From the NCBI RefSeq assembly GCF_003194585.1, contig NZ_QHKZ01000005.1, positions 310,001 through 374,000 of the forward strand: DNA of 64,000 bases, written 5' to 3'. Positions 18,015-25,915 of the stretch are shown one piece after another. Under the pieces are notes generated by a model. The model was not told the origin of the DNA and made no database searches. It worked only from the letters and a program-made list of their open reading frames with translations. The DNA comes from Nocardioides daejeonensis. Lineage in GTDB: Bacteria > Actinomycetota > Actinomycetes > Propionibacteriales > Nocardioidaceae. The stretch's first letter is position 1; every line of letters starts with the position of its first letter. The translations under genes and the position numbers were made by a program.

Positions 18015-19193
18015 TCAGATATCGGCAGCCAGCAGGCGGCGACCGATGGTGCGCAGCGTCGTGTCGAGCTCACGATGACGGCGGAGTTCGTCGATCCGCG
18101 TTGCGTCATTGATCATGGTGAGGACCGCCTGCACCACGTACCGGGCCTGTGCAGCGCTGATTCCCGGCCGGCTTGTGCGCAACAGGCGCACCCACTCGGC
18201 AATGTAGTCGACCTGCTGACGGCGTACGTCGCGACGCAAGACGCTGGGAAGGTTGGTGACCTCCGAGACCAGGATGCCGACCAGGTGGCGGTGAATCGTC
18301 GCGAACTCGATGTAGGCGTCGAGGACCAGGTCGAGCGCCTCGCCGGCATCCTCCGTGGCGGCCAGCGACCGCGCCAAACCGAGACTCAGCGGCTCAGCGG
18401 CCCGGGCGATGGTGGCGCCGAGCAGCTCCGACTTGCTGGGGAAGTACTTGTAGACGGCGGCGCCGGTGACACCGACCGCGGCACCGACATCGTCCATCGT
18501 CGTCGCTTGGTATCCCTGCTCGAAGAAGAGCCGTACGGCCGCTGCGACGATGGCCTCGCGTCGGGACTTGTGGGGCAGACCGGTTGCCGCGTCACCGTCG
18601 TCCTCGGCGATCCCCGAGCCCGGCATGGATGCTGTAGCCACGGCCAGGGCGCACTGGGTCTGCATGCGCGCCTCCTGATCAGGCGACAGCTCCGCGGAGT
18701 GGTAAGCGCTGCTCGTCAGGGTGGAGAGGATCAACCATGCCAGCAGGCCCGCGTCTGGTTCGTCGAGTTCTGGGCGCTGCGCTTGCAGGTGGCGAGCTAT
18801 CCGACCGGCGAACTCGCTCAGACGCGCCTGCACTGCCGCGCCCGCAGCGTGGTCCAGATGGCGAGCTTCGCGATACAGCAGCACCGCCAGCGCCCGATGG
18901 GGGCGTACGCCGCTCGCCAGCGTCTCGACCAGCGAGGTCAGGTCGCGGCATGCCAGCAGGTCAGTCGTCACGGTGTCTTCGACAACCAGGTCAATGGCTT
19001 GTTGGAGGATCTCCTGCTTGCCCCGGAAGTGCCGATAGAGCGCTCCCGGAGAGATCCCGACCGCCGCGGCGATGTCGCTGGTGCTGACGTTGCCGTAGCC
19101 ATGCTGGTGAAAGAGTCCTCCAGCTGCGGTCACGATCTGTTGCTTGCGGTCGCGCGGCCGACGCTTCGGGCCGCTCTGTGTCGCGCTGCTCAT
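18015..19193 (-). CDS. TetR-family regulator with two tandem TetR modules
   Basis: The product is 392 residues from ATG 19193 (GGGGACAGGGAC upstream). It holds two complete TetR units: helix-turn-helix one at about 10-55 (VSTSDIAAAVGISPGALYRHF) and helix-turn-helix two at about 210-255 (TTMDDVGAAVGVTGAAVYKYF), each followed by its own helical ligand domain. A normal TetR is about 200 residues, so this is a full head-to-tail duplication, a layout known in actinobacteria. It lies tail-to-tail with the carboxylase operon and diverges from a nitronate-monooxygenase-like gene, so it probably represses one or both in response to an acyl-CoA. Confidence 0.88.
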   Translation of the reverse strand: MSSATQSGPKRRPRDRKQQIVTAAGGLFHQHGYGNVSTSDIAAAVGISPGALYRHFRGKQEILQQAIDLVVEDTVTTDLLACRDLTSLVETLASGVRPHRALAVLLYREARHLDHAAGAAVQARLSEFAGRIARHLQAQRPELDEPDAGLLAWLILSTLTSSAYHSAELSPDQEARMQTQCALAVATASMPGSGIAEDDGDAATGLPHKSRREAIVAAAVRLFFEQGYQATTMDDVGAAVGVTGAAVYKYFPSKSELLGATIARAAEPLSLGLARSLAATEDAGEALDLVLDAYIEFATIHRHLVGILVSEVTNLPSVLRRDVRRQQVDYIAEWVRLLRTSRPGISAAQARYVVQAVLTMINDATRIDELRRHRELDTTLRTIGRRLLAADI

Positions 19194-19212
19194 GTCCCTG
19201 TCCCCGATGCTT

Positions 19213-19230
19213 CTGGTGCTGAAGCGCCAG
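19213..19230. promoter_or_regulatory. candidate TetR operator in divergent intergenic region
   Basis: An 18-bp imperfect palindrome, CTGGTGCT-GA-AGCGCCAG (7 of 8 arm positions match), lies 20 bases upstream of the double-TetR start. A minus-strand TATATT (19245-19250) could be its -10 element, placing the palindrome just inside the transcript. The rest of 19194-19318 shows no stronger symmetry. Autoregulation is inferred. Confidence 0.35.
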
Positions 19231-19318
19231 GATTCTCCCCCTTCAATATACGAAACCCCGCGCCGCGGCCCGGCCGCTCGTCCGGCTGTGCTGGCACCGA
19301 TCGGTCGAGGAGTGACCA

Positions 19319-20245
19319 ATGACGACGTTCGCCGACGACCTGGACCGGCTCCGCATCCCCCTGATCGCTGCGCCGATGACGGGTGTCTCCAGCCCCGAGC
19401 TGGTCATGGAGGCCTGCGCCGCTGGCGTGGTGGGCTCCTTTCCCACCCACAACGCGCGTGACGTCGCCGAGCTCGACGCGTGGCTGACGCGCGTCAAGGG
19501 TGGCCTGGCCCCTTACCCGGAGGCCGGTCCGATCGCGCCGAACCTGGTAGTGCATGGCACGAACCGCCGTTTGGCCGCGGACCTCGACTGCGTACTCAAG
19601 CATGGGGTGCGGGTCGTGATCACTAGCGTGGGCTCGCCGGCGGCGGTTGTGCCGGACTTGCATGCTGCTGGTTGTGCGGTCCTCGCCGACGTGGCGACCC
19701 TGCGGCAGGCTCACCGAGCCGCCGAAGCAGGGGTCGATGGCCTCGTGTTGCTGACCGCCGGTGCCGGTGGCCAGACCGGTCACGCCAACCCGTTCGCCTT
19801 CGTGAGCGCCGTACGTGAGTTCTTCGCTGGCGTCGTGGTCCTGGCCGGTGGCCTCTCTGACGGCCGAGCGCTGTGCGCGGCGCGTGTGCTCGGTGCCGAC
19901 CTCGGCTACGCCGGCACCCCCTTCATCGCGACTCGCGAGTCTCTGGCGAGTCCTGACTACCAGCAGGCATTGGTGGAGGCGTCGCTGGACGACGTACGCC
20001 TCAGCGATGCGGTGAGCGGCTTGCCGGCGAGCATCCTGGCAGGGTGGCTGGAGGCGCAGGCGGCCGAGCCGGTCACGGCGGGCGACTTCCGCGAGGACCG
20101 ACTCGTCGCCAACCCGGATGTGTGGAGCGCGGGCCACGGTGTCACGCGGGTGCGCGGCATCTCCACTGTCGCCGACGTCATCGACCTCCTGGCCGCCGAG
20201 TATCAGAGTGCGCGCGCGGAGTTGAGTCTGCTGGCGCAGTCCTAG
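19319..20245 (+). CDS. nitronate monooxygenase-family FMN protein
   Basis: The product is 308 residues. It is a TIM barrel of the 2-nitropropane dioxygenase / nitronate monooxygenase family: IPLIAAPMTGVSSPELVMEA at the N-terminus, the DGLVLLTAGAGGQTGHANPF strand-loop with the conserved Gly-Gly-x-x-Gly-His, and VVLAGGLSDGRALCAARVLGAD with the FMN phosphate site (GADLGYAGTPFIAT). Actinobacteria use relatives of this fold in steroid and fatty-acid breakdown, where they often act as enoyl reductase-like or unassigned flavoproteins, so nitronate oxidation should not be assumed. It is divergent from the double-TetR gene, from which it may be controlled. Confidence 0.82.
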   Translation: MTTFADDLDRLRIPLIAAPMTGVSSPELVMEACAAGVVGSFPTHNARDVAELDAWLTRVKGGLAPYPEAGPIAPNLVVHGTNRRLAADLDCVLKHGVRVVITSVGSPAAVVPDLHAAGCAVLADVATLRQAHRAAEAGVDGLVLLTAGAGGQTGHANPFAFVSAVREFFAGVVVLAGGLSDGRALCAARVLGADLGYAGTPFIATRESLASPDYQQALVEASLDDVRLSDAVSGLPASILAGWLEAQAAEPVTAGDFREDRLVANPDVWSAGHGVTRVRGISTVADVIDLLAAEYQSARAELSLLAQS

Positions 20246-20286
20246 AGTTGCGCGCCGGGCGCTCGGCCCGCTCCTCGTCACCGCGG

Positions 20287-20814
20287 TCAGCTCGGTCTGA
20301 TGGCGGTGATCTGCCAGGCGTCGTCTTTGCGGCGCAGCTCTAGCCGGATGGTCGCCGTTCCCGAGTTGCTGCGCCCGTCTGGCGCTGACGCTTGCTGGTC
20401 GGCGACCACTAGCAGCTCTGCGGTGTCGCGGGTCTGCTGGAGGATGCCGATGGAGGTCGCGGTGGTGCGCAACGTGATGCCCTGTCCGGCCGTGCCCAGG
20501 TAGGGCGCGTAGAGGGTGTGGAACTGCTTCTGTGCCGATCCGGCGAGGCGCGCGGAGACCACCTTGGCCTGAGCTCGCCTCCGCTTTGGGTCGACCGAGA
20601 AGACCTGCTGTACCAAGGTGGAGGCCTCGGTGAGCAGACCAGCGGTCGACTCCTCGTCGAGAAACGCCCTGTTGGCCGGTGGGGCCGGCTTCTCGCTTTC
20701 GCTGGCCAGATAGACCGCGCCGCCCGCGGTGAGGGCGGCCACGGCAGCCAAGGCCGTCAGCGCCCTGGTGCCGCTGAGGGAGCGGGTGAGCGCATGGAGC
20801 GTGGTGATCATCAT
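20287..20814 (-). CDS. Mce-associated membrane protein
   Basis: The product is 175 residues. One membrane helix lies at about 18-38 (ALTALAAVAALTAGGAVYLA). An outside domain follows, with ASTLVQQVFSVDPKRRRAQAKVVSARLAG and a final TIRLELRRKDDAWQITAIRPS strand, an NTF2-like pattern typical of Mce-associated (Mam) proteins. These stabilise or assist Mce transporters. It overlaps the stop of its upstream partner by four bases. It sits about 10 kb from the Mce operon, separated by the carboxylase genes. Confidence 0.75.
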   Translation of the reverse strand: MMITTLHALTRSLSGTRALTALAAVAALTAGGAVYLASESEKPAPPANRAFLDEESTAGLLTEASTLVQQVFSVDPKRRRAQAKVVSARLAGSAQKQFHTLYAPYLGTAGQGITLRTTATSIGILQQTRDTAELLVVADQQASAPDGRSNSGTATIRLELRRKDDAWQITAIRPS

Positions 20815-21416
20815 TCGCCTCCGACCTGGCGGATGGCCGAGAGCCGCCAGGCGTCATCGACTCGCTGGGCCATGGCGAGGTAGCGCGCGGTGCGCTTGGT
20901 CGGCCCGGTCTTGGCCTTGGTGGTCGTCAACTCGACGACGGTCAGGACGCGCGCGGTGCCGGCAGACTCGTCCCATGACACCAGCGCGGACTCGAGGGTG
21001 CGCACCGACGTGACCTCCTTGGCTGCCTGGATCTGTCTGCGGATCGAGGCGCGGCCCTTGGTCAGCTGAGTGTGGAGTCGGCCCGTGGTTACCTCTGACC
21101 AGCGCTGGAAGGTTTCGGCAGCAGCGTGATGGTCTGCGGAGAGCAGCACCTCCATGTCGCGGACCGTCGCTGCGCTTGCCTCGTCGCGCAAGGCTGCTTG
21201 CTTCGCTTCGGCTGTCGCGGGCGCCACGTCATCGCGCAGGGCGAATGCGCCGCAGGCGGCGGCGCCGATCAGCAGCGTGGTCAGCAGGCCGCCTGCGAGC
21301 CACTGCCGGGCAGGGAGGCCGCCCGCATCGAGATCGAGGGCGGCCTTGGCCTCGGTCGTGACGGAAGCCTCAGCGGCTTCGCTCTCTGTGGCGTTGGCCG
21401 ACCCGGGCAAAGACAT
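20811..21416 (-). CDS. Mce-associated membrane protein
   Basis: The product is 201 residues: a cytoplasmic Ala/Glu-rich N-terminus of about 40 residues, one membrane helix at about 40-60, then an outside NTF2-like domain ending TARYLAMAQRVDDAWRLSAIRQV, the same ending pattern as its neighbour. It is the first gene of a two-gene operon and looks like a paralogue of the second. It was probably acquired or kept together with the Mce operon. The start ATG has no strong ribosome site. Confidence 0.75.
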   Translation of the reverse strand: MSLPGSANATESEAAEASVTTEAKAALDLDAGGLPARQWLAGGLLTTLLIGAAACGAFALRDDVAPATAEAKQAALRDEASAATVRDMEVLLSADHHAAAETFQRWSEVTTGRLHTQLTKGRASIRRQIQAAKEVTSVRTLESALVSWDESAGTARVLTVVELTTTKAKTGPTKRTARYLAMAQRVDDAWRLSAIRQVGGE

Positions 21417-21594
21417 CGAGTTCCTCGGTCAAGTGATTATGGACTAACTGGGCTCTGATCCTCTCTGAGAAGAATTCGAAGTTCAGAGCGTCACCTTCTC
21501 GGCTTATGAGCGTTGACGGTATGACGTGGATCACGAAGACTGTAGCAGAAAGTAAATCTCAAGAAACTCACCGCGTGTGAGATGGAAGATCGGA
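21417..21594. promoter_or_regulatory. divergent intergenic region, AT-richer than its surroundings
   Basis: This gap separates the Mce-associated pair (minus) from the LuxR pair (plus). It is notably richer in A and T than the genes, with runs such as GAGAAGAATTCGAAG and AAAGTAAATCTCAAG. CTCTGA and TCAGAG (about 21460-21490) form a weak inverted repeat around an EcoRI-like centre. It should hold promoters for both directions; I cannot assign -10 or -35 boxes with confidence. Confidence 0.4.
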
Positions 21595-22617
21595 ATGACG
21601 GTGGACCTACCCGTGGCCGGCAGGCCCGACGGCGCGACCGAACTGGCGCCCTTCGTCGAGTTGGCCGAGTTGGAGCAGCGTGCCCTCGCCGGACGCGAGG
21701 CGTTGGCGACATCGGATGCGCTGGGTCGTCCCATGCGGCTTGCGCGCAAGATCTCCGAGGCGCTCACCCGGCTGGAGCAGTTCGGCACCGCCGCAGAGCT
21801 GCTGCGCGCGGTTCCCGGTGAGTTCGGCGCCGCGGGCGACTTCGACCGCGTGCTCTTCTCTACGGTGGACGGCTCACGATGGACGCCGCAGGCATGGTGG
21901 GCGAGAGATCCGCGCCGTCCCCAGGACCGGGCCGTGGTCGCCTCGCTGCAGGGCTCGCAACTAGACCTGGTGGGTGGCATGGTCGAGGCCGAGGTCGTGC
22001 GGCGACGTACGACTGCGCTGGTCCGCGACACCGAAGGCGGGCTGCGGACTTGGGCGCCTTTCACCGAGATCGCTGAGTCTGTCTCTTACATCGCGGCACC
22101 TGTGGTCGTCGAAGAGCGTGTCGCCGGCCTGCTACACGTCGACGCGGGCCTCAGCGGCCGCGAGATCGGCGAGGTAGAGATGGCCCACACGAAGCAGTTC
22201 GCAGAAGGGTTGGGCCTGCTGCTGGAGCGGCTGGCCACGCGTGCTCGCGTGGACACGCAGGCGCGCCGGATCCAGGAGGCTCTCGACGCGGCCGCAGCAG
22301 CGTTGGCCGCGACCCCCTCAGCGTCGGTCAGCCTGAGGTCGACGACCCCGGATTCTCCCGAGGAGCTGGTAGGCGTCGCCCGGGTGCCTGCGCCTCGCTC
22401 GGGAGGATTGGCTGAGAAGTTGACCCAACGCGAGCGAGAGGTGTTCGACCTTCTCGTCGGCGGCGCCACGAATGCTCAGATCGCCGACCGACTCACAGTT
22501 TCGGAGACCACGGTGAAGTCCCACGTCAAGCACATCCTGCGCAAGCTGAACGCCGCCAACCGCGCCCAGGTGATAGCTCGGTATCTGCGCGACGGAAGAC
22601 AGGGGGACTGGTCATGA
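21595..22617 (+). CDS. LuxR-family regulator with GAF-like sensor domain
   Basis: The product is 340 residues from ATG 21595 (GGAAG upstream); a GTG at 21577 would add six residues. A GAF-like domain covers about 60-200 (ITEIAESVSYIAAPVVVEERVAGLLHVDAG). A LuxR helix-turn-helix is at the C-terminus: LTQREREVFDLLVGGATNAQIA, then VSETTVKSHVKHILRKL. It is not a response regulator, since there is no receiver domain. It overlaps the next, related regulator by four bases. Confidence 0.85.
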   Translation: MTVDLPVAGRPDGATELAPFVELAELEQRALAGREALATSDALGRPMRLARKISEALTRLEQFGTAAELLRAVPGEFGAAGDFDRVLFSTVDGSRWTPQAWWARDPRRPQDRAVVASLQGSQLDLVGGMVEAEVVRRRTTALVRDTEGGLRTWAPFTEIAESVSYIAAPVVVEERVAGLLHVDAGLSGREIGEVEMAHTKQFAEGLGLLLERLATRARVDTQARRIQEALDAAAAALAATPSASVSLRSTTPDSPEELVGVARVPAPRSGGLAEKLTQREREVFDLLVGGATNAQIADRLTVSETTVKSHVKHILRKLNAANRAQVIARYLRDGRQGDWS

Positions 22618-23768
22618 TGTCTGAAGGCGCGATCACTCGCGCGGTCGTCTTCGACGGCCCTCGCCGTCGCCCGGTGCGGACTGCCGGTCACTCCTTCCGC
22701 ACTCGCGCGACGGATCTGGTCGCCGAGGCGGGCGAGGTGCTGGGCCTTTCGGTCGCCTCCCCCGACCACGACCCGACACCCGCCCTGGGCGCGGCCGCCT
22801 TGGCGATGGTCGCCGACGACTGTGTCGATCGAGCTCGCATGGTCGGTGTGTTCGACGAGGGCGCGGCGCGCCGGCTCTACGAGTTGGCGATCACGATCCA
22901 GATGCTCGCCCTGGAGGTGCAGGAAGAGCAGTTGGCGGTCCGAGGTCGTCGTTTGGCCGGGGCAGCCGACGGCCTCAGCCGGCTCCGCGGTGCGCACTCC
23001 ATCGACGCACTCATGAACGCCGTGTGTGAGGAGATCACCCGCTCATGCGACTTCGGTCGTGTCGTGATCTCTCGCGTAGAAGCCGGCTCCTGGCTACCGG
23101 CTCGGGCGCACTTCGCTGGGGCAGACGAGTCCTGGTTCGCCGATTGGGTCGGCGCCGGGATCCCGCTGCGTGGGAACACGCCGGAGACGAGACTGCTCAC
23201 CGAGCGCGCCCCGGCGGCCGTCTATGACACCGCCAGCACCACCGTGCACCGCGAGATCATCGTGGACTCCGGCCACTCGACGTCCTACGTTGTGGCGCCC
23301 CTGGTCTCGGCTGGCACCGTCGTGGGCTTCCTGCACGCCGATCATTTCCCGACCGCTCGTCACGTCGAAGAATCCGACGGTGACCTGCTGGGCACGGTTG
23401 CCGACGGGATCGTACGGCTGCTGGGGAGGTTGGAGCAGATCGAAAGGCTGCGGACGCAACGTGACCAGGTGCGTGGAGCCTTGGCCAGCCTCGACGGGAT
23501 CGAAGCAGAGCCGATGCCGGCCGCGACGCGAGTCGTGGCGCGCCCTGAGCTGGTAGCCGAGCTGACCGGCCGCGAACTCGAGGTGCTCGACATGATCGTG
23601 CAAGGGGCGACCAATCGTGACATCGGTGAACGCCTGGTCATCGCGGAAGACACGGTGAAGTCCCACGTCAAGCAGATCTTGCGCAAGCTGGGCGTAGCCA
23701 ACCGTGCGCAGGCGATCGCCTGCGCGGCCGGCACCGCGCCTGCGCCCTACCCGGGATGGACATCCTGA
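22614..23768 (+). CDS. LuxR-family regulator with GAF-like sensor domain (paralogue)
   Basis: The product is 384 residues; ATG at 22614 or 22617. A helical N-terminal part (about 30-115) precedes a GAF domain at about 120-270 (SYVVAPLVSAGTVVGFLHAD). The C-terminal helix-turn-helix is LTGRELEVLDMIVQGATNRDIG ... EDTVKSHVKQILRKL. It shares domain order and HTH sequence with the gene before it, so the pair arose by duplication and may work as a heterodimer. The facing Mce-associated genes are the nearest target candidates. Confidence 0.85.
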   Translation: MMSEGAITRAVVFDGPRRRPVRTAGHSFRTRATDLVAEAGEVLGLSVASPDHDPTPALGAAALAMVADDCVDRARMVGVFDEGAARRLYELAITIQMLALEVQEEQLAVRGRRLAGAADGLSRLRGAHSIDALMNAVCEEITRSCDFGRVVISRVEAGSWLPARAHFAGADESWFADWVGAGIPLRGNTPETRLLTERAPAAVYDTASTTVHREIIVDSGHSTSYVVAPLVSAGTVVGFLHADHFPTARHVEESDGDLLGTVADGIVRLLGRLEQIERLRTQRDQVRGALASLDGIEAEPMPAATRVVARPELVAELTGRELEVLDMIVQGATNRDIGERLVIAEDTVKSHVKQILRKLGVANRAQAIACAAGTAPAPYPGWTS

Positions 23769-23787
23769 CGCTTGGTGACGTGCCGGC

Positions 23788-23827
23788 GTGCGCCCTGTGC
23801 CTTGCGGGGGAGGTGCACAGGGCGCAC
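23788..23827. terminator. bidirectional hairpin terminator
   Basis: A perfect 13-bp stem (GTGCGCCCTGTGC at 23788-23800 with 23815-23827) and a 14-base loop lie between the convergent LuxR and exported-protein genes. There is no T-tract. Confidence 0.65.
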
Positions 23828-23848
23828 CGTCGAGCATCGGATCTGGTC

Positions 23849-24490
23849 CTAGTTCGGTGCGGTGTAAGCCCACGATCCCCAGTAGTAGACGGGCGCGTTG
23901 ACGGCGGCCTCGAAGGCGCGGAAGTAGAAGGCGTGCGGCTGCTGGGCGGGGTTGGCCCAGTTGAAGAGTGCCACCTCCTTGAGGTTGGTCAGACCGTTCA
24001 TGTAGACGCACACCCGACCGGGAGGAGCGGTCGGTGTGGCGTAGCTCCCGGTGCAGGTGGGGTCGGTGGCCGTCGCGTCGAAGGCGTCCTCGCCGAATCC
24101 CAGGCCGGTGGGCGCGGCTGGGGCTGTCGCCGGGAACTCGACGTTCTCGACCACGGCACCGTCCGGAACGCCCGCTGCCATGTGACCGTCGTAGAACCGT
24201 CCGGTGACCGTCGTTCCGGGCGGCATCGTCTCCCAAGCGCTCACCCCTCGTGCGCCGGGTGCCCCCGCGGGTCCGGCAGGACCGACCGCGCCTCCCAGCT
24301 GGCCCCGTACGTCGGCTGAGAGGTCCTTGGTCTTCACCTGACCGTTCCTGATCTTCGCGCTCGTCACGGCGCTGTCGGCGAGGTCCTTGGTGCCGATCAG
24401 GCCGGCGGAGTGGGCGCTGCCGGTCGAGAGCGCCAGCACGACGGCGAGAGTCGAGGCGACTTCGGGATACGTGGGGCGACGCAGGTGCAT
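23849..24490 (-). CDS. exported protein with short collagen-like segment
   Basis: The product is 213 residues from ATG 24490, chosen because GGAGG lies six bases upstream and a signal peptide then starts the protein (VASTLAVVLALSTGSAHSAG, cleavage near residue 29). Residues about 30-62 carry a short repeat, GTKDLADSAVTSAKIRNG then TKDLSADV, resembling surface-protein passenger repeats. Residues 68-82 are Gly-x-y triplets (VGPAGPAGAPGARG). The rest has two Cys and aromatic-rich C-terminal strands. It is probably secreted or wall-attached; no sorting motif is seen. No enzyme function can be assigned. Confidence 0.75.
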   Translation of the reverse strand: MHLRRPTYPEVASTLAVVLALSTGSAHSAGLIGTKDLADSAVTSAKIRNGQVKTKDLSADVRGQLGGAVGPAGPAGAPGARGVSAWETMPPGTTVTGRFYDGHMAAGVPDGAVVENVEFPATAPAAPTGLGFGEDAFDATATDPTCTGSYATPTAPPGRVCVYMNGLTNLKEVALFNWANPAQQPHAFYFRAFEAAVNAPVYYWGSWAYTAPN

Positions 24491-24582
24491 GGTGACCTCC
24501 GGGTGGCTGGGATGGCAGGTCGATCGGACCTGTCGCATCGTGCTCCCGGAGAAACCGTCGCGGTAGTAGGGATCGCGCGTAG

Positions 24583-25773
24583 TCAGGTGCGCGCCAGGAA
24601 GTTCTCCAGACGATCCATGCCGGTGGTGATCTCGCCGGCCGACCCGGCGAAGGAGAATCGGACGAATCGATGGCCCGTGCGGGTGTCGAAGTCGATGCCG
24701 GGGGCCACCGCGACGCCGGTGTCGGCCAGCAGCCGGTGTGCCCAGGCCATCGAGTCGTCGGTGAGGTGCCCGATGTCGGCGTATGCGTAGAAGGCGCCGT
24801 CCGCCGGTGCGAGCCGATCGATGCCGAGGGCCGGGAGCCGTTCCAGGAGCAGCCCTCGGTTGACGGCGTAGCGACGTACGTGGCCGTCCAGTTCGGCATA
24901 GGAGGAGTCGTCGAACGCCGCGATCGCCGCGCGCTGGGCGATGACCGGCGGACAGATGGTGAAGTTCCCGGTGAGGACGTCGACGGCGCGGCGTAGACGC
25001 TCGGGCACCAGCATCCAGCCGATCCGCCAGCCCGTCATCGAGAAGTACTTCGAGAAGGAGCAGAAGACAACGGCCTCGCGGGAGGTCGCCCAGGCCGAAG
25101 CGTGGCCGTGCTGCTCGTCGGCGGCGTACTCGATGCCGTGATAGATCTCGTCGCTGATCAGCTGCACGCCCTGCTCCTCGCACCAGGTGGCCAGTGTGGC
25201 CAGCTCGTCCGGGGCCAGCATCGTCCCTGTCGGATTCGCTGGGCTGGCGACCACCAGGCCGTCGAGGGGGCCGGTCTCGGCGACGAGGCGTTCGAGTGCG
25301 GCCACCGTCGGCTGGAAGCGGACCTCCGGTCCGCAGTCGAACTCGACGACCTCGCAACCCAGTGCCTGCAGGACATTGCGGTAGCAGGGATAGCCGGGGC
25401 GAGCCATCGCCACCCGGTCGCCGATCTCGAACGCCGCGAGAAAGGCCAGGAGGAAGCCTCCGCTCGACCCCGTCGTGACCACGATGTCCTCGCGGTCCAC
25501 GTCGACGCCGTGCCAGCGGCCGTGGTGTGCGGCGATCCGTTCGCGCAGCTCAGGGATTCCCGTGGCGACCGAGTAGCCGAGCGGATCGCTGGAGCCGAGC
25601 AGGCGCATCGCCTCCTCGCGTACCGGTGCGGGTGCTCCGGTACTGGGCTGTCCGGCGACGAGGTTCACGAGGTCGCCGTGACTCTCCTGCCGCCGCTGCG
25701 CCGCAGCCAGGAGGTCCATGACGTGGAACGGTGGCACGTTGGCCCGGCTGGCGACGGTGAACCTAGAGCTCAT
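24583..25773 (-). CDS. PLP-dependent aminotransferase, class I/II fold type I
   Basis: The product is 396 residues from ATG 25773; the frame is open further upstream into the repeat array, but that extension looks non-coding. Motifs: SPANPTGTMLAPDEL, the SDEIYHGIEY Asp-Glu-x-Tyr, and SFSKYFSMTGWRIGWM with the PLP lysine at about 242 and the carboxylate-binding Arg near 250. It is of the aspartate/tyrosine aminotransferase group; the substrate is unclear. It lies alone on the minus strand between an exported protein and a flavoprotein. Confidence 0.88.
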   Translation of the reverse strand: MSSRFTVASRANVPPFHVMDLLAAAQRRQESHGDLVNLVAGQPSTGAPAPVREEAMRLLGSSDPLGYSVATGIPELRERIAAHHGRWHGVDVDREDIVVTTGSSGGFLLAFLAAFEIGDRVAMARPGYPCYRNVLQALGCEVVEFDCGPEVRFQPTVAALERLVAETGPLDGLVVASPANPTGTMLAPDELATLATWCEEQGVQLISDEIYHGIEYAADEQHGHASAWATSREAVVFCSFSKYFSMTGWRIGWMLVPERLRRAVDVLTGNFTICPPVIAQRAAIAAFDDSSYAELDGHVRRYAVNRGLLLERLPALGIDRLAPADGAFYAYADIGHLTDDSMAWAHRLLADTGVAVAPGIDFDTRTGHRFVRFSFAGSAGEITTGMDRLENFLART

Positions 25774-25807
25774 GCCCCCATCCTGCCTCCTGCCGTACCT
25801 CACCCTC

Positions 25808-25905
25808 GTCGAGTCGCCAGTTCCAGCACGTCGAGTCGCCAGTTCCAGCACGTTGAGTCGCCAGTTCCAGCACTGAAGCTGGCGACTCAACGTGTTGAAG
25901 CTGGC
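25808..25905. repeat. 22-bp direct repeat array closing into an inverted copy
   Basis: Three tandem 22-base units start at 25808, 25830 and 25852. The first two are identical and the third differs by one base. The unit core is GAGTCGCCAGTTCCAGCAC. Then 25874-25891 and about 25892-25905 are inverted, slightly changed copies. The last direct unit and first inverted copy give a perfect 13-bp stem (25852-25864 with 25879-25891) extendable by a few pairs, which could act as the terminator for the flavoprotein gene ending at 25916. There are no unique spacers, so it is not CRISPR. Confidence 0.8.
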
Positions 25906-25915
25906 GTTTCGGCGG

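Noticed and set aside
18000..19322. 440-codon plus-strand frame opposite the double TetR gene
   Set aside because: No recognisable domain, while the minus strand has two intact TetR modules.
25808..25905. CRISPR-like direct repeats
   Set aside because: The units abut one another with no unique spacers, there are only three, and no cas genes are nearby.
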